The notes beneath the pieces were generated by a model. The model worked only from the letters and a program-made list of their open reading frames with translations, ran no database searches and was not told the origin of the DNA. A stretch of DNA of 10,381 nucleotides from Amoebophrya sp. AT5.2. Its lineage: Eukaryota > Sar > Dinophyceae > Syndiniales > Amoebophryaceae. Positions 1 to 7,000 of this stretch are shown here, piece by piece. A program made the translations under genes and the position numbers. Positions within the stretch are counted from its first letter, which is position 1; every line of letters starts with the position of its first letter. Where the stretch lies: assembly GCA_005223375.1 (NCBI GenBank), contig RXOD01006430.1:1-10381 (forward strand). Reading direction: 5' to 3'.

Positions 1-2234
1 AATGGCGCTGGCGGTTTCGCGCGCGTTCGGCGACCGCGAGTTCAAGGTCGGCATCTCCTCCGCGAACCCCAACGGCAACAAGACGATGCGGGGCCCCCTG
101 CTCTCCGCCACGCCGGACGTAGACATCCGCACCGTGGCCCCCTACTCGGGCCTGATGCTCTCCTGCGACGGCGTCTTCGATGTTTAGGTCTTGCGATTCG
201 ATTCGAAAAACTCAATCGACCAGAAGCTCCAATGCGGGCTTTGTCATGAACCCCCTGGACGGGTACGGGCGGGGGGTTGGCCGATGAGGAGTAAGTATGC
301 GACTGAGACTCTGACACAGACGCGCCTACTAGGTCTACTGGCACCGAGCTCGCAGGGATTAGGGAAATAGGTCGCAACAAGCAAGCAACAGCTCGTCTAT
401 TCCATCGCGTTGCCTATGCCTGTTCTACTAGTCGTAGTCTCAGCCAGTCTTTTCATATGCCTGTTCTACTAGTACTAGTCTCAGCCAGCTACAGCCTATA
501 GGTACAGCTACACCCTCCCAGGGGTGTTCTCTGCAGAGTACGTACCGAAGAGCGTAGCCTACAGCCTTAGGCGATGCTTGGAGGCTGCGCACGAGACTCA
601 CAGGAGTACTTGACAGACAAAGCTCGCATCAACACCCCAAGCGTTGAGCTTTTTGAGCCTCTAAGACGTGATGCGGAACCAGGAAGTGGTGCAGTTTTTG
701 GGCAAGCACTATCCGGACTGCCGTAAGGCGAGCGGCGCTATCGTGGACGAGGCGTACCGACGCAAGAGCGGGGACAACCTCACCTGTATGAGGGGACTAG
801 ATGGTAACTCAGCAACTGGTCAGCACCACGCAATGGGTCGTCTGCACTTAGGTGGCGACTGCCCTTAAGTGGCGAGTGCGTTGCGGCGCTCTGAACCGCC
901 CGGGGCGGCGAAGCGCCTCGCGCCGGGCAGTTGCAGTAGAGATGCTCCATACGTCATGATCGCGGGGACGTCGGAGCCGGGAGGTAGAGGGAAGTAGAAG
1001 TCGAGGTGGAAAGCGAAAGTAGCCGTGACAGTAGGGCCTGAAAGCGGGACAAAAGACGGAGCCCGAAGTGGCAATGTCTTGTCAGCTGTACTAGGCTGTA
1101 GTGCAGCAAGGCTTGCGGATCAGGCGGAAAACCGCCTTTCTACACCTACTGCAGACCTCTCTCCAGGACACGAAAAGGACCCCGAAGACCCTCCAGAAAA
1201 AGTTCATTTAACACTTTAGATACCTACTGGCCTGCCTCTAGAGAGATGGGACCTGGAGTTTGAGTTCGCTCGAGAACGAGGTTCGAGAATGGTCGCCGCA
1301 TGAGAGCGCGGTAGCGTCTTGCTCATTGGATGAATTATTTTGCTCGGCGCAGCACACTAACGCGGTAGCGTGATGGTGCCTCCATAATTTCGACGTAGTG
1401 CGCGATGCCTACTACCCACATCTTCAGTAGCCTTGCCGCATGCTCAAACTTTATCGCGCGGCACATGCGTTCTGGCCACTAGTAACCAAGGCGTGCTCCT
1501 AATGTGGTGAGGGGTCCGACCATCGCCATGCAGCGTCCGCGGTCGGGATGAAAAACAAATATGGAGACTGCTCTTCCCATCCGCGCACTTAGGCTAACCT
1601 AAGGGACAACCATCACCCGGATGGCGGCAATGCCTCAAGCTCAACGGGCCCAAAAAACACGCACCTTCTGCCCATGCGTTGGGGAATTGTCATACTTTCT
1701 TACCACGTAGTCCTAGCCTTTTTAGCTGAGTACTTACCAACTGGTCCCACAATAACCTGCATCACGGTCTACTTCCTGCCGAATCTGGAAGTGGGATCAG
1801 CTTCGGGGACACGAGGTAATGAAGCAGTTGTCGGGGCGGGTGGAAGTGCTGCTGCTGGGGCTGGTTTGGGGCCGTCGTCGTGGTGTCGGGACCAGCGTTT
1901 CAATTCGCGTGGGGGACCGGTGACGAAAGCCAAAGCCCCCGGAAATAACGGCGCCGTTGAAAACGGACACGCAGGAGCTCCGACCAAGGCTGGGAGCATG
2001 ACGTCGAGCAAAGCGTCAGCACCGCCGCCGGCGCGCGGTGAAGCGGGTAGTGTGCAGTCCGCGACGTCGATCGGGAAGAGCTCTGCTCCAGCACCGTTCG
2101 CCACGTCGTGCAGCTCCCCGCCTTCTTCGACCGTGGAGAAAGATGGACGAGAAGGAGGTGGAGAAAAACATTTTGTGGAACCCGAGGCAAAGCGCCAGTG
2201 CCAGAAGGTTGACGCGAATCAAAAAGAGGATTGA
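1..2234 (+). CDS. PP2C-family (PPM) Ser/Thr protein phosphatase, 3' part, three exons
   Basis: Metal-dependent phosphatase that removes phosphate from Ser/Thr residues. The 5' part lies left of the window. Proposed exons are 1-181, 668-786 and 1760-2234, which give 257 visible residues when read from base 2. Seen: SRAFGD (residues 6-11), SCDGVFD with metal-type Asp56-Gly57, VMRNQEVVQF (61-70), then SGDNLTCITVYF with Asp96-Asn97. These are in the order and spacing of the C-terminal half of a PP2C domain. Each exon alone lacks part of a motif: FD|VM spans intron 1 and LTC|ITVYF spans intron 2, so the motifs define the joins. Residues from about 112 onward form a Gly/Ala/Ser/Lys-rich, probably disordered tail ending in QKED and TGA at 2232-2234. 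A further intron in the tail cannot be excluded. Substrate and location are unknown. The family call is firm; the tail is less certain. Confidence 0.88.
182..667 (+). mobile_element. Introner-like intron 1 of the PP2C gene (486 nt)
   Basis: The conserved PP2C string FDVMRNQEVV is interrupted after GAT (179-181) and resumes at GTG (668). A 2-nt GT is shared at both edges, so the cut could be 181/668, 182/669 or 183/670. None of these gives an AG acceptor. The intron carries inverted arms: AAAAACTCAA at 206-215 pairs with TTGAGCTTTTT at 644-654 (one bulged base), and ATGCGGGCTTTGTC at 232-245 pairs with GACAAAGCTCGCAT at 616-629 (13 of 14). The arms are in the same order and nearly symmetric about the centre, as in a DNA-transposon-derived intron. 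It reads through several stops. GATTCGATTCG at 195-205 is a small internal duplication that shifts the left arm. No ORF for a transposase is visible, so any mobility would be non-autonomous. Confidence 0.78.
415..488 (+). repeat. Tandem direct repeat inside intron 1, period 41
   Basis: Two 33-nt copies at 415-447 and 456-488 differ at two positions. Both begin TATGCCTGTTCTACTAGT and end AGTCTCAGCCAG. The spacing between copy starts is 41 nt. It lies in the middle of the intron, away from the inverted arms. Confidence 0.9.
847..879 (+). repeat. Short tandem repeat inside intron 2, period 17
   Basis: CTTAGGTGGCGACTGC at 847-862 and CTTAAGTGGCGAGTGC at 864-879 match at 14 of 16 positions. Confidence 0.75.
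1307..1371 (+). repeat. 11-bp direct repeat inside intron 2, spacing 54
   Basis: CGCGGTAGCGT occurs exactly at 1307-1317 and again at 1361-1371. The same intron also has the small hairpin CTTAGG-CTAA-CCTAAG at 1588-1603. Confidence 0.7.
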
Positions 2235-2263
2235 AAAAAGAGTAAGAGGATTGAAAAAAGAGT
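2224..2263 (+). repeat. Perfect 20-bp tandem duplication over the PP2C stop codon
   Basis: AAGAGGATTGAAAAAAGAGT occurs at 2224-2243 and again, without a single change or spacer, at 2244-2263. The first copy supplies the last codons and TGA (2232-2234) of the phosphatase. The second is therefore in the 3' UTR and does not alter the protein end. Confidence 0.95.
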
Positions 2264-2640
2264 TGCCTATTTTGTAGCGGCTTGCGCACCGAATGACTAC
2301 GGTAGAGCTGCGCGGCGTCGCTCTGCTCGTGCAATCGTCGGATCATCGTCGGGGTCGTCGGCGGCGCCAGCTCGTACTACTGTCATCCTGCTGGGCCTGT
2401 CGGTGTGTCTCTCTCTAGCATCAGGGTGCGGAACTCCGCCAGCATGCCCGTTCGGCCGTTCCCTCGCGTGCAGTTTTCCAAACGATAGGGGGGTGAGAGA
2501 TTTTTTGCTCCCTGTCCGCTGCCGCAGATCCCGAGGACCATCGCGTGAAGATCCTTATCCTGTTTCTAAAAGCACATATCTGCTTGCGCGCCGAATTATT
2601 CACGATCTTCATCAGCTCATCGAAGAGCTGAGCATCGGGT
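2264..2640 (+). other. No firm gene; open stretch with a hydrophobic segment
   Basis: This lies downstream of the PP2C stop. The PP2C frame stays open again from 2235 to the TAA at 2640-2642. It encodes an Arg/Ser/Ala-rich stretch, a hydrophobic run (TTVILLGLSVCLSLAS, about 2376-2423) and a Cys-containing, basic C-terminal part. No start context, domain or intron supports it as a gene, so I treat it as 3' UTR or intergenic DNA. A second overlapping frame (2038-2277) ends in a Lys/Arg-rich peptide and is also unsupported. Confidence 0.4.
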
Positions 2641-3000
2641 AAATAAATTGCGACTCATTCATGCTGCTCCGTTTCGATCCGATCTAGAATCTGCATGGCT
2701 TGATCATGAAAGATCCTGCGTTTAGAACCATCAATCTTGATCATCATTTCATTAGCACCAATGATCGAATCAAAACATTGGCATGTAGTTGATCAGAACT
2801 AAACTCGGTGGCACTGCTGCTGCTCATGGATCCAACGCTCTCTCAACGTTCGGAGTCTCTTTTTGATAGTACACGCAACGATCGTCCAAATGGACATGCC
2901 TCAAACGTAACACGAACATCGAAACCAACGTCTTTCAGGGATTTCGCTGACTTTAGTTCTTCTTCTCGTATACGTGAATTAGATTTACCGTTTGCAGCAC
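2527..3000. other. AT-richer, GATC-dense patch upstream of the cold-shock gene
   Basis: Twelve GATC sites fall between 2527 and 2883 (at 2527, 2550, 2604, 2676, 2681, 2702, 2712, 2739, 2763, 2791, 2829, 2880). About one to two would be expected by chance. Three are inside TGATCA. Base composition is visibly richer in A/T than the genes on either side, most clearly after 2640. Both strands show short open pieces. On the minus strand these include one beside the cold-shock start with a GGAANGKS string resembling a Walker A loop, and two others in different frames. None is long enough to name. This could be a promoter or 5' UTR region, or decayed foreign DNA. Confidence 0.5.
2991..2997 (+). promoter_or_regulatory. 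Possible splice-leader acceptor before the cold-shock gene
   Basis: TTTGCAG at 2991-2997, preceded by a T/C-rich stretch (2953-2968), leaves a 14-nt leader before the ATG at 3012. In dinoflagellates mature mRNAs receive a spliced leader at such AG sites. Only the motif is seen; its use is inferred. Confidence 0.3.
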
Positions 3001-3011
3001 CACCAACGAGG

Positions 3012-3293
3012 ATGTCTCTGCAGGGAACCGTCAAGTTTTTCAACTCCGAGAAGGGGTTCGGGTTCATCACCCCGGAAGCTGGCGGCGAGGACGTCTTTGT
3101 GCACTTTTCCGCCATCGCGTCCGACGGTTACAAGTCCCTGAACGAGGGCGAGACCGTGTCCTTCGACACCGTCTGGGATGACCGCAAGCAGAAATCGTGC
3201 GCCGCCAACGTCTCCGGTCGTGGCGACGGCATGCCGAGCAAAGGAAAGGGTAAGGGGAAGGGCAAGGACTATGGCGGCGGTGGCTACTGGTAA
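3012..3293 (+). CDS. Cold-shock-domain nucleic-acid-binding protein, 93 aa
   Basis: Small single-exon protein with one complete cold-shock domain (residues about 3-68). It has the [11 protein letters not shown] segment containing RNP-1 (KGFGFI, 15-20) and RNP-2 as VFVHF (28-32), followed by [16 protein letters not shown]. The domain folds as an OB barrel and binds single-stranded RNA or DNA. The C-terminal tail is a lysine/glycine repeat ([16 protein letters not shown]), which would add non-specific RNA contact. Length and layout match the short cold-shock proteins common in dinoflagellates. The start at 3012 is chosen because [10 protein letters not shown] is the usual domain N-terminus. The frame is open further upstream, to 2826 ATG, but through the AT-rich patch with no domain. 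A likely role is RNA chaperoning or post-transcriptional control, as for the family. Confidence 0.92.
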   Translation: MSLQGTVKFFNSEKGFGFITPEAGGEDVFVHFSAIASDGYKSLNEGETVSFDTVWDDRKQKSCAANVSGRGDGMPSKGKGKGKGKDYGGGGYW

Positions 3294-3328
3294 ATGGAAA
3301 TGGCGTCCTTGTGTACAACGCAGGTTCG

Positions 3329-3366
3329 AATGAGAGCGAGTCCGTCAACTTCGACACGGTCTGAGA
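3329..3366 (+). pseudogene. Decayed partial copy of the cold-shock domain
   Basis: This 38-nt stretch matches 3141-3178 of the intact gene at 30 of 38 positions. Translated, NESESVNFDTV parallels [11 protein letters not shown] of the functional domain. The next codon, Trp in the gene, is TGA here. Nothing upstream preserves RNP-1 or RNP-2, so it is a relic of a former tandem copy or an unequal exchange, now in the 3' UTR. Confidence 0.75.
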
Positions 3367-3762
3367 ACAAGACATACCGACTTTATTAAACGTAAATTCA
3401 TGTGTGACTTTTTCTCCAAGAAGATCAATAGATGAAGAAGTCGGAGGCTGCCTCCGTTTTGCCGCGACAGAAGAAGAATGAGGAGCTGAAGTTATACCAC
3501 GATGATTGCTAGTTTGTGCCCCCGCTGGTGTTGTGGTCGGAAATCAAGCTGAGTGATACCTCTGTCGAGTCGAAATACAAAGCATGTGTTCGCTTGCTTC
3601 TACCTCGGTGGTCGCCTTTGTCACGGCGTTTTCCGCTTTCTTTGCTTCGCACTTCAGCGAACCGTCTTTTTTGCGCTTGCGCCGAGATTCCTCCAAAATG
3701 CACAGAATCACGCAATATACGAGTGTACGTATTTTCATAATGGCCAAACGTCAACGTGCGGT

Positions 3763-3781
3763 GCGAAGCCAATGGCTTCGC
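3763..3781. repeat. Perfect hairpin, 8-bp stem, 3-nt loop
   Basis: GCGAAGCC (3763-3770), loop AAT, GGCTTCGC (3774-3781). No T-run follows and no flanking gene explains it. Confidence 0.7.
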
Positions 3782-3900
3782 CTTTTGCTGTAGTTCACCT
3801 ACTCCACCTTCTCCTTCATCGCTCACCATCACCACAGAGGTCGCAGCTGAGAATTACTATAGTATACCTGCATTCGATTTTCGATTTATTTCGCATCAAG

Positions 3901-3923
3901 ATCTTCAAGTTCAAGTTGAAGAT
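3901..3923. repeat. Perfect inverted repeat, 8-bp stem, 7-nt loop
   Basis: ATCTTCAA (3901-3908) and TTGAAGAT (3916-3923) are separated by GTTCAAG. Confidence 0.7.
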
Positions 3924-4031
3924 GTGTGTGGAAACCCACTTCGCCTTCAGGCTCACCAGGTTAAGTAGTCCCCAACTTCCGAGACAGCGAAGCGCATCCT
4001 GATTGTACTGCAGCTCGATTAGCACATCTAC

Positions 4032-7000
4032 ATGGAAGGGGGCACGTCCCGGAAGGAGGATGCGCCCGGGCGCAGACAGGACATGGCGTACCTGAACCCC
4101 CCGGAACCAGCGCCGAATTCACCCAGCGTCATGTTGCACCACTATGGGCTTAAAATGCAGACCACGCCCGAGCTCCGGAACCACAGAAAGCAGGAGCAGC
4201 GAGAATATGGTGGGAACCTTTCGACCGCGATCTAAATTTTTCTATGACACCAGTCATTGAGAGAAGTTAGTAGTTGTTTTTGCCGTCGCTCTCGCGCACA
4301 GAAATCTTTTTTCATGTTGCGATTATCCTGCAAAAGATTCAACTGCAAACACACTTCTACACGCACACCTCCTTGCACAGCATCGCAACTCCGCCTGCAG
4401 TTGGAAGAACAGTCCAAGCAGAGTGCTGCAAAGGACGAGGATGTCGCCGCCGGTAGAATCTGCCAGCAGCCCCCCATGCCCTTGCCCCCGTCATCTACAT
4501 CAGAGGAACGCAAGGTACCGTTATGCCGTACGTGCCACCTGTTAGAACCCAGCACTTGCATTTAGTTTTAGATCGGCAAGATCCCCTGACGATGAATGAT
4601 CACACTGTTCATAATCATACTTTACTAAACATGCATAAAGGTCGCTGCACCGAACAGCCACGGCCGCAGGCGTTCAACAAATATCTCAAGCGCTGCGTCA
4701 CCGGACCAATCATTTTTCTCAAGTCACCGAGACGAGATCGAGGCCTCGAAAGCTGCTCGTCCTGCGTCGGTTAGGGCAGTAGCCCCCCTGATGCAGTCTA
4801 GACAGGAGAGCGTCGACGCCGCGGAGCACGATGAGGAGACGCCAATTCAGCTGCAGTTTGAAAGCCAGTGGTCAAAGTGTGTGGACCGGGAGGAGGCTTC
4901 AGGCGGCGGCGAGGACGAGAACGAAAAGATCTTTGAGAATGATGACCCGCGCCCGGCACGGCAAGACGTCTCTCAAGCGAGGATGACTGCCGCTGCTGCG
5001 GCTGCATCTCCTGCAGCTCCAGAGGACACACAACAATCTACGTCCGCGTCCTCTCTCGCCCCCACCAGCTCCAAGCCCTCCCGCTTACTGAACCTAAATC
5101 GCGTGAGCCGAAACTTCAAACCGCCCTCTCGACTTCCAACACCGTCCCTGTCGATGACGCTGCAGTCGGGCGCGCGGCGACCCATGGTCGAACGCCGCCG
5201 CGTGGCTCTGGGCACCGGACTCATGTCTACTTCCGCGGTAGAAGAAGAAGAAGCTCCTCTTGCACCTCCACACGAAACGCCAGTAAATGCACAGCCTCAA
5301 CAGCTTACAACGAACATTGCTAGCATCAACTCCAGCGGCACGTGCACGACCACGAGAAGCGGAGCGACGGTGAACAAGTTCGTGCCTCTGATTACTCCGC
5401 GGCACCTCGACATGCAGTCGCCCCAGAGAACGCGACGCGGGGCAGAAGCAGCTCAGGGAGAAGCAGAAAAGGAGGACGAAAAGCGGCGCGACCGCACGAC
5501 GTCACTCAGCTTGCTGTCGCTGTCGTCTGCTGGCGAGGGGGGAGCGACGACTACGAGCCGAAGCCTGTCGCCGATTCGGATGCGGCTGGGATCCGCGGCG
5601 TCATCGGACGAGATGCAGTTCCAAAGAACAGCTTCCACTGGGCATCCTGGTCTGCAGCTCCTACCCGGCGCTACAGCTAGTAGCCGTGCGCATCCTGGTG
5701 CTGGTCCTGGTCCTCCTCGTGAGCAAGTTAGCGACCAACGCAACAAACTCGGATTTAGTCCAGTGTTCGGCACCCCCGCGCTTACCCGCGACGGGTCGCA
5801 AGTGTCGTTCACTACCGGGCCTTGTTCCGGAGGCGAGCACACGAAGAGCGTTACCAGCCTAGATTTCGTTGGGCTCCGGAAGGAGCACAAGAAGCGCGCG
5901 AATTCCGGGCTCCAGATGATTCAGTCCCCTTCTCGGTTTCCTGAGCCTGCGGAGCTGGTGGTCGACCCTGACAAAGTAGAACCGCCACATTTATTTGCTA
6001 CACCATCGCCTCCGCAGAGTGCGACCACCTCGAGCTGCACGAAAACCAAAGCGCGCACGCGCGGACGGCTGCCGGGCTCTCATCTTCCAACACCAACACC
6101 CCCGAGCAGCAGCCAAAAGGCGCGAACGTTGACGCCCTGCCACCGCATGGCGAAGAAGAAGGCACGCAGCCGCTCTGCTTCGCACTCTACCTCGGCGGCA
6201 CGAAAGCCGCGGTTGGCGGGAGGGCGGGGACGCTTCGTGGCGGCGCGATATCTCGACCATTTCGCACCGGCGAAGATGAGGGAACAGAAACGTGCCGTGG
6301 ATTTGTCGACCACGGCGTCCTCAGCCGAGAAGATGCAAGACTCGGGATCTGGTGGAAAAAAGGCGGTACGCCGGGCCATCCCGACTCTCGGCGCAGTCGG
6401 ACCAGGACCTGACGGAAAGCAGAATCAGCGGCTCGACAACTACTTGCCACCCTTTCCTGCTTGTACGACTACGAGCACCAGCAACAAGAGTCAGAATGGA
6501 AATACCAAGACATCAGGAGGACCAGGTGGAACGATAACGGCGGATGCGGTTGCTGGGCCATTCGGTGTTGTTACTGGAGAATCTTCTTCTGGCACCACAA
6601 CCTCATGCACCTCGTCAGTGCTCCAGTCAGCACCTCCTCCTCCGATGAACATGAACACGAGTTCGAGTCTGAAGACGCCGCGCACGCTGCCGGCAGCGGT
6701 GCTGACGCCACCTACCGCGAACCAGGAAGAGGAGAGCGCGCTGTTTTCCGCACGGGACCGGGAGGTGGAGGCGCACCTTTCGGGACGCCTTCCCGCGATG
6801 CTCGTTGCAAGCGCAGAAGAGGTGAAAAAGCCACAATTAGCAGAGGGAAGCGACCGTGTGGAGCTAAGCGATGTAACAGTAACACCCGATAACGTTATCC
6901 TGTTAGTCGGGGATAGCAAAAGCAATGGCGCGAATGTGGAAGCAGGTACACGAGGACAAATAGATGGCGCTGGTGACGGACCTCCTGTTTCATCATCCTC

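Larger units (their letters stand above)
787..1759 (+). mobile_element. Introner-like intron 2 of the PP2C gene (973 nt) with 5-bp TSD and terminal inverted repeats
   Basis: The exon sequence ...CTC ACCTG stops at 786, and ACCTG (1755-1759) recurs just before CATCACGGTC. Removing one copy with the DNA between them restores the PP2C strand SGDNLTCITVYF in frame. Inside the ACCTG repeats, 787-813 (TATGAGGGGACTAGATGG followed by TAACTCAGC) is the imperfect inverse of 1725-1754. Read on the minus strand that arm gives TATTGTGGGACCAGTTGG, then TAA, a 3-nt insertion and CTCAGC: about 22 of 27 positions match. A GT donor (GTATGAG at 786) is possible within the repeat ambiguity, but the matching acceptor would then be CCT|GC, not AG. 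Internal repeats are listed separately. No transposase ORF is visible. Confidence 0.8.
3367..4031. other. No firm gene between the cold-shock gene and the membrane-anchored gene
   Basis: Several overlapping ORFs exist on both strands, and none shows a recognisable domain. A short + strand ORF at 3432-3512 (26 codons, starting MKKSEAASVL, stop TAG) has coding-like G/C-ending codons. It might be an upstream exon of the gene that starts at 4032, but no convincing splice pair links them. A minus ORF at 3544-3747 contains a short hydrophobic stretch followed by a Lys/Arg-rich region, likewise unsupported. Confidence 0.45.

Noticed and set aside
1504..1551. Alternative last PP2C exon (GTGGTGAGG..., giving LTCM-VVRGPTIAMQRPRSG and a stop), with a TGAGGGG direct repeat at 789-795 and 1508-1514
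   Set aside because: It continues the PP2C motif plausibly, but no inverted ends fit these borders. The ACCTG-flanked intron has both a direct repeat and strong inverted ends, and leads into a long coding-like tail.
1588..1603. CTTAGGCTAACCTAAG resembling telomere-type repeat units
   Set aside because: Only a single short hairpin, not a repeated array.
2808..3011. N-terminal extension of the cold-shock protein
   Set aside because: The frame is open, but the domain starts normally at 3012 and the extension has a different base composition and no recognisable motif.
2843..3115. Minus-strand ORF with a Walker A-like GGAANGKS
   Set aside because: It largely mirrors the cold-shock gene and its upstream region, has no Walker B or other ATPase motif, and stops soon after. 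Kept only as part of the AT-rich patch description.
3324..3332. GGTTCGAAT resembling a tRNA B-box
   Set aside because: No A-box or cloverleaf can be drawn around it; the bases belong to the cold-shock relic.
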